A DNA stretch of 64,000 nucleotides from positions 124,001 to 188,000 of the forward strand of contig JADJUP010000003.1 of NCBI GenBank assembly GCA_016716965.1, read 5' to 3'. Positions 51,749 to 60,671 of this stretch are shown in pieces. Numbering within the stretch: the first letter of the stretch is position 1; every line of letters begins with the position of its first letter. The position numbers and the translations under genes are program-made. A model generated the notes under the pieces. The model made no database searches. It had not been told where the DNA came from and saw nothing but the letters and a program-made list of their open reading frames with translations. This DNA comes from Sulfuritalea sp. GTDB lineage: Bacteria; Pseudomonadota; Gammaproteobacteria; Burkholderiales; Rhodocyclaceae.

Positions 51749-52633
51749 TTACGCCGCGGCGAGTTCTTCCGCGGTCTTGCCGATGATGCTGGTGTCCTCG
51801 ACTTCCATGATGCCGAACTCCATCAGCAGCGCTTCGAGCTCGTCCATGGTGATCGGGGTGGGGATCACGAACTTCTTGTTGTCCACGATCTTCCGCGCCA
51901 GGGCGCGGTACTCGTCGGCCTGCTTGTGCTTGGGATCGAACTCGATCACCGTCATGCGGCGGATCTCGGCATGCTGCACGGCGTTGTCGCGCGGGATGAA
52001 ATGGATCATCTGGGTGCCCAGCTTGTCGGCCAGGGCGATGATCAGCTCGTCTTCGCGGTCGGTGTTGCGGCTGTTGCAGATCAGGCCGGCCAGGCGCACG
52101 CCGCCGGAGTTGGCGTACTTGACGATGCCCTTGGCGATGTTGTTGGCCGCGTACATGGCCATCATCTCGCCGGAACAGACGATGTAGATTTCCTGCGCCT
52201 TGTTCTCGCGGATCGGCATGGCGAAGCCGCCGCAGACCACGTCGCCGAGCACGTCGTAGAAGACGAAGTCGAGGTCATCGGTGTAGGCGCCTTCTTCCTC
52301 GAGGAAGTTGATCGCCGTGATCACGCCGCGACCGGCACAGCCGACGCCGGGTTCCGGGCCACCGGACTCGACGCACTTGATGCCGCCGTAACCGATCGAA
52401 AGCACGTCCTCGAGTTCGAGGTCTTCCACCGAACCCGCCTCGGCGGCCAGTTCCATCACCGAGTTCTGGGCCTTGCTGTGGAGGATCAGGCGGGTGGAAT
52501 CGGCCTTCGGGTCGCAGCCGACGATCATCACCTTCTTGCCGGACTCGGCCAGTGCCGCGACCAGGTTCTGCGTGGTGGTAGACTTTCCGATACCGCCCTT
52601 GCCGTAGATGGCGGCCTGACGAAGTTTTGCCAT
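51749..52633 (-). CDS. nifH: nitrogenase iron protein NifH
   Basis: The 294-residue dinitrogenase reductase has the P-loop AIYGKGGIGKSTTTQN, cluster Cys ligands in GVGCAGRGVITAINFLEE and GDVVCGGFAMPI, and the Arg of CAGRGV that DraT ADP-ribosylates. The ATG at 52633 gives MAKLRQAAIYGKGG. The clear Mo-type signature, with nifDK downstream, excludes vnfH/anfH. Confidence 0.99.
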   Translation of the reverse strand: MAKLRQAAIYGKGGIGKSTTTQNLVAALAESGKKVMIVGCDPKADSTRLILHSKAQNSVMELAAEAGSVEDLELEDVLSIGYGGIKCVESGGPEPGVGCAGRGVITAINFLEEEGAYTDDLDFVFYDVLGDVVCGGFAMPIRENKAQEIYIVCSGEMMAMYAANNIAKGIVKYANSGGVRLAGLICNSRNTDREDELIIALADKLGTQMIHFIPRDNAVQHAEIRRMTVIEFDPKHKQADEYRALARKIVDNKKFVIPTPITMDELEALLMEFGIMEVEDTSIIGKTAEELAAA

Positions 52634-52723
52634 GATGCGCTCCTTGTTGAAGTCCTGCGTTGAAATCTGCCGGGTTGCAAACTTTAGAGGCGACGGGCAA
52701 TCCCGCGCTCTCGACAAGGCTTG

Positions 52724-52739
52724 TGCACGGAGCGTGCCA
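52724..52739 (-). promoter_or_regulatory. sigma-54 promoter of nifHDK
   Basis: On the minus strand TGGCAC, GCTCC, GTGCA: perfect -24 half and good -12 half, about 90 bases before the nifH ATG. Confidence 0.85.
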
Positions 52740-52836
52740 GCCATGACCGCCGCTCCGGAAGCCTGACGTGCCAAGGGTTTCCGGGTTGCAGGCAGTTTCC
52801 GGCGAAGATCCGGTGTCCGACATGCAAGCAGGGCTT

Positions 52837-52852
52837 TGTCGCAGTTCCGACA
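52837..52852. promoter_or_regulatory. NifA site of nifH
   Basis: TGT, ten bases, ACA with the extended dyad TGTCG, six bases, CGACA, 97 bases upstream of the nifH -24 box and 38 bases before the chosen draT start. Confidence 0.87.
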
Positions 52853-52890
52853 AGGCGCACCAGGCGGCTTCGGCGCATCCGGCGCTGCCG

Positions 52891-53688
52891 ATGCATGCGC
52901 GGCTGCCGATCAACCGCTGCAACCTTCCGGCGGCCATCCTCGGCGGCCTGACGTTTCAGCTGCATCCGGCGGCGCTGGTGCTGGACGGCATCGGCGATCC
53001 GCACAAGCCGCTGTTCGCCCTGCTCGACGACACCGCCGACGCCGCCGAACGCGCCGCGCATTTCGGCCGCTATATGGAGCACCACTTTCGCCTCAGCCAT
53101 CCGGAAGATGCCGGCTTTGATGGCGGGCAGAAGAAATCGCGCCTGCGCGCCAGCTACCTGCGCGTGGTGCGTGGCTGGGCCTTCGATGCCGAAAGCCGCG
53201 AGGCGGCGGTGCTCAAGGGCTGGGTCGAGTCGCGCTTCGGCCTTGCTCCGCGCCACCACGGCGAGCCGCTGCGCGAACCGGGCAGCGCCGCCTGGCAGCG
53301 CTATGTCGCAATGCGCGCCGCCGGCCTGTATGCCACCAACGGCCTCGAAGAACAGCTCGACCTGCTCTATGCCTACTGCCAGTACGAACTGGCGCGGCAG
53401 TTCCCGCGCCGCAGCCACCTGCGCCTGTATCGCGGCGTCAATCGCCTCGCCGAGCACGAGACCCTGAGCGACAACGGCCGCGGCGAAAGGATCGTGCTGC
53501 TCAACAACGTCAATTCCTTCTCGCGCTCAAGGGAGCGCGCCGGCGAGTTCGGCGACGACGTGCTCGCGGTCGATGTGCCGCTGGCCAAGCTGGCCTTCTT
53601 CCACAGCCTGCTGCCCGGAATGCTGCGCTCGGAAGACGAGTACGTGGTGATCGGCGGGCTCTACCGGGTGCGGCTGGCGCGCGTCTGA
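52891..53688 (+). CDS. draT: dinitrogenase reductase ADP-ribosyltransferase DraT
   Basis: The 265-residue enzyme switches off NifH by ADP-ribosylation in response to ammonium or energy loss. Typical motifs are LPINRCNLPAAILGGLTFQLHP, SYLRVVRGWAFDAESREAAVLKGWVESRFGL, LYRGVNRL, LLNNVNSFSRSRERAGEFGD and LLPGMLRSEDEYVVIGG. The frame is open further upstream to 52768 (alternative ATG at 52822), but that part overlaps the nifH NifA site, so I chose the ATG at 52891 before the conserved core. It is divergent from nifH. Confidence 0.93.
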   Translation: MHARLPINRCNLPAAILGGLTFQLHPAALVLDGIGDPHKPLFALLDDTADAAERAAHFGRYMEHHFRLSHPEDAGFDGGQKKSRLRASYLRVVRGWAFDAESREAAVLKGWVESRFGLAPRHHGEPLREPGSAAWQRYVAMRAAGLYATNGLEEQLDLLYAYCQYELARQFPRRSHLRLYRGVNRLAEHETLSDNGRGERIVLLNNVNSFSRSRERAGEFGDDVLAVDVPLAKLAFFHSLLPGMLRSEDEYVVIGGLYRVRLARV

Positions 53689-53700
53689 TCGGGCCTCGGA

Positions 53701-53725
53701 CGCCGTATCACCGGCGCCGACTTTT
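53701..53725 (-). repeat. dispersed 25-bp repeat, copy 12, between draT and ptxD
   Basis: On the minus strand: AAAAGTCGGCG, CCGGTGAT, ACGGCG, in the 46-base gap between convergent genes. Confidence 0.82.
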
Positions 53726-53734
53726 GAAACGCGC

Positions 53735-54742
53735 TCAGGCGGCGGCCTTGCGCACGGGGCGGTTGATCGCGCCGCGCGGCTCCTCGCCGGCCAGCGCCTG
53801 CAGGATGTTGGTTGCCGCTTCCATCTCGATCGCCAGCCGCACCGATTCGACCGCCGACCCGATGTGGGGCGTAAACAGCGTGCGTTCGGTATCGGCCAGC
53901 AGGCGCGCGGGTATCGCGGCCGGTCGGTCGGCGCGAGCCCATTCCTCCAGTTCGAAGACGTCGGCCGCATAGCCGGCCAGTGTGCCCGATTCAAGGGCGT
54001 CGGCCACCGCCGACTCGTCGACCACCGATCCGCGGCAGGCATTTACGAGGAAGGCGCCGGGCTTCATCGAGGCAAGCACCGTCGCGTCGATCAGATGCAG
54101 GGTCTGCGGGGCGTAAGGCACCATGGGGATCACATAGTCGCTGTTCGCCAGAAGTTGCGGCAGATCCACACGGCGCAGTCCGAGGCGGGCTTCCAGTGCG
54201 CTGTCGAGGGGCCGCGGATCGGCGTAGAGCAGTTCCAGTTCATAGCCTTGCAGCCGGGCTGCGACGGCGCGTCCGACCGCGCCCATGCCGATGATGCCCA
54301 GGGTCTTGCCGGTCAGGCCGGCGCCATACAGAATCGGCCGCCAGCCATCGAAGGCCTCGCCACGGACCAGCCGGTCGCCGGCCAGTATCTTGCGCGTGAG
54401 CCCGATCAGCAGGCCGATCGTCAGCTCGGCGGTGGGAATCGTCAGCAGGTCCGGCACATTGGTGATCCAGATGCCGCGCCGGGTGCAGGCATCGACGTCG
54501 TAGTTGTCGTAACCCTTGAGCGCGCAACCGATCACCTGCAGGCGCGGGCAGGCGGCGAGGAAGTCATCGTCGATGCGATCGGTCATGAAGGTCATCACGG
54601 CGTCGGCGTCGCCGCAGCGGGCCATGATCACTTCGCGCGGCAGGCGCTGCCGCGTCGGATTGGTAACGACTTCGCAATGCTCGCGCAGCATCTCGACGAT
54701 TTCCGGGAACAAGGCGCTGGTGATGACGACCTTGGGTTTCAT
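53735..54742 (-). CDS. ptxD: phosphite dehydrogenase (PtxD)
   Basis: The 335-residue D-2-hydroxyacid-dehydrogenase-family enzyme closely follows Pseudomonas PtxD, which oxidises phosphite to phosphate with NAD. Shared features are VIGCALKGYDNYDVDACTRRGIWITNVPDLLTIPTAELTIGL, the NAD site GIIGMGAVGRA, catalytic Arg in NACRGSVVDE, Glu in DVFELEEWARADRP and His in LFTPHIGSAV. It ends the operon ptxA-B-C-D, whose transporter would import phosphite. Confidence 0.93.
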   Translation of the reverse strand: MKPKVVITSALFPEIVEMLREHCEVVTNPTRQRLPREVIMARCGDADAVMTFMTDRIDDDFLAACPRLQVIGCALKGYDNYDVDACTRRGIWITNVPDLLTIPTAELTIGLLIGLTRKILAGDRLVRGEAFDGWRPILYGAGLTGKTLGIIGMGAVGRAVAARLQGYELELLYADPRPLDSALEARLGLRRVDLPQLLANSDYVIPMVPYAPQTLHLIDATVLASMKPGAFLVNACRGSVVDESAVADALESGTLAGYAADVFELEEWARADRPAAIPARLLADTERTLFTPHIGSAVESVRLAIEMEAATNILQALAGEEPRGAINRPVRKAAA

Positions 54743-54750
54743 GGCTTTCC

Positions 54751-55557
54751 TTATTTGAAGCGTTTCCTGAGATAGGCGCTGAAGGCATCGACCAGGGTCA
54801 CCATGACCAGGATCACCAGCAGGATGGCGAACACTTCCTGGTACTGCATGATGCGCAGCGACCCCATCAGCTCGAAGCCGATGCCGCCGGCGCCGACCAT
54901 GCCCATCACGGTGGAGGCGCGGAAGTTGTATTCCCAGCGATACACCGAGATGTCGGCCATCTGCGGCAGGACCTGGGGCAGCACGCCATGCAGCAATACC
55001 TGCAGCGGCACCGCGCCCGCCGCTCGCGCGGCCTCGATCGGCGCGTCGTCGGCATGCTCGATCGCCTCGGAAAAGAACTTGCCGACCATGCCCACCGAAT
55101 GCAGGCCCAGCGCCAGTACGCCGGGCAGCGCGCCGAAACCCACTGCGGCGACGAAGATGATGCCGAGGATCAGTTCCGGGATCGCGCGCAGGGCATTCAG
55201 GATGGCCCGGGCGGCCTGCTGCACGGCCGGATGCGGCGCGGTGTTGCGTGCCGCGAGGAAGGCCAGTGGCAGCGAAAGCACGACGGCCAGCGCGGTGCCG
55301 GCGACACTCATCGCCAGCGTATCCAGCAGCGGCGCTATCCAGCTGCGGGCATTGGCGAAGTCGGGCGGCAGCATTTCGCCCACCAGGCGCACGATGCTCG
55401 GGCCGCCCTCGGCCAGGCGCTCACCATCGAACAGCCCCGTGTAATGCATGCAGGCAAGGACGATCACGCTGACGGCCAGCAGGCGCAAGGCGCCCCGCAC
55501 CCAGGCCTGCCAGCACTGGTCGAGTATCCGCTGGCGTTCGAGGATGTTGGCGCTCAT
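54751..55557 (-). CDS. ptxC: phosphite/phosphonate ABC permease (PtxC/PhnE)
   Basis: The 268-residue inner-membrane protein has about six helices and the PhnE-type EAA loop (EAARAAGAVPLQVLLHGVLPQVLP) with YRWEYNFRASTVMGMVGAGGIGFEL. Position before ptxD suggests phosphite as substrate; phosphonates remain possible. Confidence 0.9.
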   Translation of the reverse strand: MSANILERQRILDQCWQAWVRGALRLLAVSVIVLACMHYTGLFDGERLAEGGPSIVRLVGEMLPPDFANARSWIAPLLDTLAMSVAGTALAVVLSLPLAFLAARNTAPHPAVQQAARAILNALRAIPELILGIIFVAAVGFGALPGVLALGLHSVGMVGKFFSEAIEHADDAPIEAARAAGAVPLQVLLHGVLPQVLPQMADISVYRWEYNFRASTVMGMVGAGGIGFELMGSLRIMQYQEVFAILLVILVMVTLVDAFSAYLRKRFK

Positions 55558-55564
55558 CGTGGGC

Positions 55565-56419
55565 TTACTGGAAGCGGGCGATGTCGATCTTGAGCAGCGG
55601 GCCGAGGTTGCGCACCACGTCGTAGTGCTTGTCGGTGATGGCGTCGAATCCCTCGGCCTTGAAGGGCTTGAGCACGGCCGGGTCCTTGAGGTCGATGAAG
55701 GCCGCGCGGATCTTCTCCTTCAGCTCCGGCTTGAGGTTGGAGCGCAGGGTCCAGGGATATTGCGGGAAGGGCTTGGAATACTCGACCACGGCTACCTTGG
55801 CCGGATCGATGATCTTGCGTTCCACCAGCGATTCGAAGATCGGCCGGCTCAGGCCGCCGGCTTGGGCATGGCCGTTCTGCACCGCCATGGCGACGGCATC
55901 GTGCGAGCCGACGAAATGCTCCTTGTAATCGGTACCCGCATCGAGGCCCCGTTCGGCGAGCACCGACTTCGGGATCAGGTGGCTGGAAGTGGATGCCTTG
56001 TCGCCATAGGCCATGTTGCGGCCCTTGATCTCCTCGATGCGCTTGATGCCGGCGGCCGCATTGGCGATCACCACCGACTGGTAGGTGGTGCTGCCCTTGG
56101 CCTTCAGGGCGACGAAGGGCTCGATCTCGCTTTTCTGGCGCGCCAGCACATACGACAGCGGGCCGAAGTAGGCCAGGTCGATACGGCCGTTGCGCATGGC
56201 TTCGATCATCGACGAATAGTCGGTGGTCACGATCAGGTCGATCTTCTTGCCCAGCGTGGTTTCCAGGTACTGCTTGAGCGGCTGGTTGTTCTTGATTACC
56301 GTGCCCGCGTTTTCATCCGGCAGCAACGCCACCTTTAGCGTTTCGGGGTCCGGATTGGGCGCCGCGCAAACGGCCAGTGACAGGGCAAGTGAAGCGAGCA
56401 GTGCGACGAGCTTTTTCAT
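55565..56419 (-). CDS. ptxB: phosphite/phosphonate-binding periplasmic protein (PtxB)
   Basis: The 284-residue binding protein has a signal peptide (VALLASLALSLAVCAAP) and the PhnD/PtxB pattern (LKVALLPDENAGTVIKNNQPLKQYLE, DLAYFGPLSYVLA, SSHLIPKSVLAERGLD, FVGSHDAVAMAVQNG). It captures the ligand for PtxAC. Confidence 0.92.
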   Translation of the reverse strand: MKKLVALLASLALSLAVCAAPNPDPETLKVALLPDENAGTVIKNNQPLKQYLETTLGKKIDLIVTTDYSSMIEAMRNGRIDLAYFGPLSYVLARQKSEIEPFVALKAKGSTTYQSVVIANAAAGIKRIEEIKGRNMAYGDKASTSSHLIPKSVLAERGLDAGTDYKEHFVGSHDAVAMAVQNGHAQAGGLSRPIFESLVERKIIDPAKVAVVEYSKPFPQYPWTLRSNLKPELKEKIRAAFIDLKDPAVLKPFKAEGFDAITDKHYDVVRNLGPLLKIDIARFQ

Positions 56420-56422
56420 GGG

Positions 56423-57232
56423 TCAGTCCTCGATGTAGGCCAGGTCAAGCGATGGTTGGGAGTGCGGAAGGGGGGCGCCGTTCGATTCGGTAGTGGCGGC
56501 GGCGCCCTGGTCGTAAATCGATGCCAGCAGTTCGCTGCTGAGTTCGGCCGGCGGGCCGTCGAATACCACCCGGCCGCGTGCCAGCCCGATCACCCTGTCG
56601 GCATACTCGCGCGCGAGCTCGACCTGGTGCAGGCTGACCACGGTGGTGATGCCGTCTTCGCGACAGATCGACCTGAAGCGCGAAAGCACCTTGCGCGAAC
56701 TGGCCGGGTCGAGGCTGGCCACCGGTTCGTCGGCCAGCATCAGGCGCGGCTGTTGCGCCAGCGCGCGCGCGATGCCGACGCGCTGCTGCTGGCCGCCGCT
56801 GAGCCGGTCCACCCGGTCCAGCGCGCGTTGCAGGAGGCCGACGCGGTCCAGGCAGTCGAGCGCGATCTGTTGCTCGGCGCGGGGCAGGGGGAACAGGCTG
56901 CGCCAGGTCGTGTGGTAGCCGATGCGTCCCAGCAGCACATTGGCCAGTGCCGTGTGGCGTCCGATCAACTGGTGCTGCTGGAAGACCATGCCGGTGCGCC
57001 GGCGATGGGCCAGCAGAGCCGGGCCTTCGCTGACCGGGCCGAGCCCGTCGATATGGACCTCGCCGGTGGTCGGGCGGTTGAGCAGGTTCAGGCAGCGCAA
57101 CAGCGTCGACTTTCCGGCGCCGGAAGCGCCTAGCAGCACATTGAACTCGCCCTGCCGGAAGCGCAGCGAGGTCGGCTGGAGGGCGACCAGGTCGCCGCGG
57201 TAGCGGACCGAAACGTCTTTCAGCTGGATCAT
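56423..57232 (-). CDS. ptxA: phosphite/phosphonate ABC ATPase (PtxA/PhnC)
   Basis: The 269-residue ATPase has Walker A LLGASGAGKSTLLRCLNLL, Q-loop MVFQQHQLIGRHTALANVLLGRIGYH (typical of PhnC), signature LSGGQQQRVGIARAL and Walker B LMLADEPVASLDP. I chose the ATG at 57232 (MIQLKDVSVRY); an upstream GTG would add 23 residues. First gene of ptxABCD; no clear promoter seen. Confidence 0.92.
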   Translation of the reverse strand: MIQLKDVSVRYRGDLVALQPTSLRFRQGEFNVLLGASGAGKSTLLRCLNLLNRPTTGEVHIDGLGPVSEGPALLAHRRRTGMVFQQHQLIGRHTALANVLLGRIGYHTTWRSLFPLPRAEQQIALDCLDRVGLLQRALDRVDRLSGGQQQRVGIARALAQQPRLMLADEPVASLDPASSRKVLSRFRSICREDGITTVVSLHQVELAREYADRVIGLARGRVVFDGPPAELSSELLASIYDQGAAATTESNGAPLPHSQPSLDLAYIED

Positions 57233-57385
57233 CGGTGCCTTTCCCGTTGCGAAGGACGCCTCCTTGAATGGGCGATCCGTGGTTGTCTGCGCAGACGTCA
57301 CGCGGAACCGGGATGCTGGCGGACCAACTTGACCGAAGGATTAAGGGATCGTTGCAGTTGTGTTGCTGCACCTGTGTGACGGCCC

Positions 57386-57401
57386 TGTCGCAAATCCGAC
57401 A
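57386..57401. promoter_or_regulatory. NifA site upstream of the SIR2-like gene
   Basis: TGT, ten bases, ACA, with TGTCG, six bases, CGACA as at the nif operons. It lies in the 251-base divergent region between ptxA and the SIR2-like gene. Confidence 0.8.
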
Positions 57402-57440
57402 AATCGCCACAAGACCCAGGCGGGACAAGCCCTTGCGGGC

Positions 57441-57456
57441 GGGTGCGCTTCTTGCA
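57441..57456 (+). promoter_or_regulatory. candidate sigma-54 promoter of the SIR2-like gene
   Basis: GGGTGC, GCTTC, TTGCA: a good -12 half, weaker -24 half, 27 bases before the ATG. A second candidate (GGGACA, AGCCC, TTGCG by spacing) lies at 57422-57437. Nothing comparable faces ptxA. Confidence 0.5.
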
Positions 57457-57483
57457 CGAAGGCTGGCATCCCCTTCGGAGCCC

Positions 57484-58350
57484 ATGAAAATGATCCCCAG
57501 CGAACTTCTCGACGAATGGCAGGCCGGCCTGGCCGACGGCAGCATCGTTCCTTACCTCGGGCCCGGCGTGCTCGCCGATGTCCGTTCCACGGCCGACGGC
57601 CGCCCGATTCCGGCGACCGGCGAGCAACTGATCCTGGCGATGAACAACGGCCAGCCGATGGCGCCCAAGCTGATGTACGAATTCCCCCGCGCGGCGATGA
57701 ACATCGAGCTCAAGCGCGGTCGCAGCGCCGTCACCCGCTTCCTCGACGCTACCTACGCCTCGCGGCAATGGACGCGCGCCGCGCTGCACGACTGGCTGGC
57801 CGAGATCGCGCCACCTTATGTGATCGACATCAACCGCGACACGCAGTTGCAGGACGGCTACGCGCACCTGCCGCACCTGCTGGTGCTGGGCTGCGCGCGC
57901 ATCGGCGGCACCGACTGGCGCTTCAAGCTCTACGCCCACGACGGCGACAGCTATGCGGCGATCGCCCCGGAGCAGGCCGATCCCGGCCTGCCGGTACTGT
58001 TCAAGCCGATGGGATCGCCGCTGCCGCAAGCCAGCTACATCGCCTCGGACGCCGACTATGTCGATTACATCACCGAGCTGATGGGCGGCTTCGCCGTGCC
58101 CCCCTTCCTCAAGCCGCGCCGCCTCGGCAAGCGCTACCTGCTGCTGGGCATGCGCCTCGACCGCGATTCGGAGCGCATGGTCTTCTCCGACCTGATCTAC
58201 GGCGCCGCGACCGGCCCTGCAGGCTGGGCGCTGATCGCCGAGCCGACCGAAAAGGAGCGGCGCTTCTGCGCAAGGCAGGGATTGGAGTTGATCGAAGCGG
58301 AGCTTGGCGAACTCGTCGCTGCACTGGCCGGCAGCCCGGTCGCCGCCTGA
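57484..58350 (+). CDS. SIR2-like-fold protein linked to nif
   Basis: The 288-residue protein begins IPSELLDEWQAGLADGSIVPYLGPGVLADV, the opening of SIR2-like NAD-binding domains (PYLGPGV corresponds to the GAG-type loop), and later has LVLGCARIGGTDWRFKLYAHDGDSYAAI and GKRYLLLGMRLDRDSERMVFSDLIYG. The catalytic His pattern of true deacetylases is not evident, so it may bind or hydrolyse NAD-like ligands. The NifA site upstream suggests co-expression with nitrogenase. Function inferred only. Confidence 0.7.
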   Translation: MKMIPSELLDEWQAGLADGSIVPYLGPGVLADVRSTADGRPIPATGEQLILAMNNGQPMAPKLMYEFPRAAMNIELKRGRSAVTRFLDATYASRQWTRAALHDWLAEIAPPYVIDINRDTQLQDGYAHLPHLLVLGCARIGGTDWRFKLYAHDGDSYAAIAPEQADPGLPVLFKPMGSPLPQASYIASDADYVDYITELMGGFAVPPFLKPRRLGKRYLLLGMRLDRDSERMVFSDLIYGAATGPAGWALIAEPTEKERRFCARQGLELIEAELGELVAALAGSPVAA

Positions 58351-58352
58351 GC

Positions 58353-59516
58353 TTATCCCCGCAGCATTGCCGCCAGTTCGCCGAGCGGAATCGCCTCGAT
58401 ATCCTCCGCCAGGCGATAGCGCTCCGCGCCCGGATAGACGACGAACTTGCGCACCGGCTTGAGGTCGGCGCAGGCCGAATGAAAGCCGCGTTGCAGCTTG
58501 GGCGCGAGGCTGCGCTTGATCTCCACGGCCCACAGTCCGCCATCCGGCCGGGCCAGCAGCAGATCGATCTCGGCACCGCCGCTGCTGCGGTAGAAGTAGC
58601 CATCGACGCCATGCGGCGCGCAGGCCAGCAGATTTTCGACGACGAAACCTTCCCAGCTCTGGCCGAGCACCGGATGTGCCGACAGCGCCTCCTTGTCGGC
58701 GATGGCCAGCAATGCGTGCAGCAGCCCGCTGTCGCGAACGAACACCTTCGGCGACTTCACCAGCCGCTTGCCGACGTTGGCGTGCCAGGGTGGCAGACGC
58801 CGCACCAGCAGCAGGTCGATCAGCAGATCGAGGTAACCCGCTGCGGTTTTCGCATCCACGCCGAGGTTGCGGGCGAGTTGCGCGACGTTGAGCATGCCGC
58901 CCTGGTTATGGGCGAGCATGGTCCAGAAGCGGCGCAGGGTTTCGGCGGCGATGCGCGGACCGAACTGGGGAATGTCGCGTTCCAGATAGCTGCGGATGAA
59001 GTCCTGCCGCCAGCGCAGGCTGCGCGCCTCGCTCGCCGCCAGCAGACTGTCGGGAAAGCCGCCCCGCAGCCACAGACTGTCCGCCGGCAGATGGCTGGTC
59101 TCCAGGATATGCAGCGGCGGCAATTCGAGGTAGGCGACGCGCCCCGCCAGGGTTTCGCCGGATTGTTTGAGCAGGTCGAGGGATGCCGAACCCAGCAGCA
59201 GGTATTGCCCCGCGCGCCGCCCGGCGCGGCGGTGCCGATCGATCAGCCCGCGCAGCACCGGGAACAGGCCGGGCGCGCGATGCACTTCGTCGATGATGAC
59301 CAGCCGCTCGACATGGTCGGCAAGGTAGAGCTCCGGCGGATCGAGCTTGGCCCGATCCTGCTCGGACTCCAGATCGAGATAAAGGGCGCTGTGTTTTTCG
59401 CCGACCGCCAGAGCCAGCGTAGTCTTGCCCGCCTGGCGCGGCCCGAGCAGGGCCACCGCAGGCGAATGGGCCAGGGCGTCTTCAAGTTCAGCCGTCAGGA
59501 GGCGCTTAATCATCAT
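58353..59516 (-). CDS. AAA ATPase with DUF4143 domain
   Basis: The 387-residue protein has Walker A VALLGPRQAGKTTLA (near residue 22), Walker B LVIIDEVHRAP, and the DUF4143 C-terminal nuclease-like part (GFVVENLLA, GAEIDLLLARPDGGLWAVEIKRS). Such ATPases are common, mobile and of unknown role. It converges with the SIR2-like gene, 2 bases apart. The start is one of two adjacent ATGs (59513 or 59516). Confidence 0.88.
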   Translation of the reverse strand: MMIKRLLTAELEDALAHSPAVALLGPRQAGKTTLALAVGEKHSALYLDLESEQDRAKLDPPELYLADHVERLVIIDEVHRAPGLFPVLRGLIDRHRRAGRRAGQYLLLGSASLDLLKQSGETLAGRVAYLELPPLHILETSHLPADSLWLRGGFPDSLLAASEARSLRWRQDFIRSYLERDIPQFGPRIAAETLRRFWTMLAHNQGGMLNVAQLARNLGVDAKTAAGYLDLLIDLLLVRRLPPWHANVGKRLVKSPKVFVRDSGLLHALLAIADKEALSAHPVLGQSWEGFVVENLLACAPHGVDGYFYRSSGGAEIDLLLARPDGGLWAVEIKRSLAPKLQRGFHSACADLKPVRKFVVYPGAERYRLAEDIEAIPLGELAAMLRG

Positions 59517-59728
59517 TGCAATTATGGATGTGCACTCATGTTTTTGCAAGGATAATGCCCGCTTCGCCTCTTCCCGATATCTGTATTCCCGACGACATGG
59601 ACAGGAACAAAATCCCCACGGCGACTGAAACCGCAAGGAGCGTGGGTCAAGAACGGCAGCTCCGGGAGTTTGCAGTAACCGGGCAATCGGAGCCAAAATG
59701 CCCACCTCCCGAGCACACCGGCCACGAC

Positions 59729-60655
59729 ATGGACCAGGACATCCCCAACGGCACGCTGCGCGTCATCGACGGACGCGAGCGCAGCTATACCGACGGTTAC
59801 TGGATCAAGACCTATCCGGTGCCGGAGGACACCCTGCAGGGCAAGCGGCGCCTGATCGAGGCGCTGACGCGGCGCCTGTTCAACCATACCGAACACGGCC
59901 TCGACATCCCCGGCCACCGCCTGGCCGAGGCCCGGCAGGCCTATCTCGACGAGGCCGATCCCGGCAAGAAGCGGGTCAAGGGCGCCATGTATGCCGGTGC
60001 CATGTTCAACCGCGCCACCGACATCTTCACCCGGCTGGTGGAACTTCAGGCCGCCGGCGTGGAGATTTCCACCAGCAACGACCTGATGCGCGAATGCGGG
60101 CGCTGCCTGCAGGAAGCCCTGTCGCTGTGTTCACTGGTGCTCCATCGCAGCGGCGAGGAAGGCATCGACGAGCTGTGGGGCGAAACCTTCCGCGCCTTTT
60201 CGACGCCCCTGCCCGAGTTCTACGCGATCCGCTACATCAAGATGGCGCAGGCCATGCGCGACATCGACACCATCGCCGACGCCATGGTCCGCAGCTTCGC
60301 CACGCCGATGTTTCCCGGCATCGAGCCGACCATCCGCGACTTCGCCCGCGCCTCCCGCAACAAGGTGGAAACCCTGCGCACCGACCGCGACATCTTCGAC
60401 ATCTGGGCCGGGATGGTCACCGCCGGAGAGCGGCTTGCCAGTTTCCGCCCGGTCCTGGCGAATCCCGAGAGCGCGCACGAGCAGCGTGTCGCGTCCTTCG
60501 GCAACCAGCTCATCTGCAACGGTCGCGACCTGATTTTCCACATCACGCGCGCCCGCGTGTCCATGCCCAAAAGCACCCGCGAGTTCGTCGACCGCTGCAC
60601 AACCTACGCCGCCACCGGCATCGTCACCACGATGCCGATTCCCCTGCCCGGCTGA
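59729..60655 (+). CDS. uncharacterised 308-residue helical protein
   Basis: From the ATG at 59729 the product starts MDQDIPNGTLRVIDGRERSYTDGYWIKTYPVPEDTLQGKRRLIEALTRRLFNH and ends TGIVTTMPIPLPG, is soluble and largely helical, with no motif I recognise. An earlier start at 59516 is possible but the added residues look non-coding. It precedes the hemerythrin gene by 16 bases, so they are probably co-transcribed. The 212 bases upstream hold no clear promoter. Confidence 0.7.
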   Translation: MDQDIPNGTLRVIDGRERSYTDGYWIKTYPVPEDTLQGKRRLIEALTRRLFNHTEHGLDIPGHRLAEARQAYLDEADPGKKRVKGAMYAGAMFNRATDIFTRLVELQAAGVEISTSNDLMRECGRCLQEALSLCSLVLHRSGEEGIDELWGETFRAFSTPLPEFYAIRYIKMAQAMRDIDTIADAMVRSFATPMFPGIEPTIRDFARASRNKVETLRTDRDIFDIWAGMVTAGERLASFRPVLANPESAHEQRVASFGNQLICNGRDLIFHITRARVSMPKSTREFVDRCTTYAATGIVTTMPIPLPG

Positions 60656-60671
60656 CAACAGGAGAGCGATC

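Noticed and set aside
57233..57385. NifA/sigma-54 control of ptxABCD through the site at 57386.
   Set aside because: No -24/-12 element faces ptxA in the intervening sequence.
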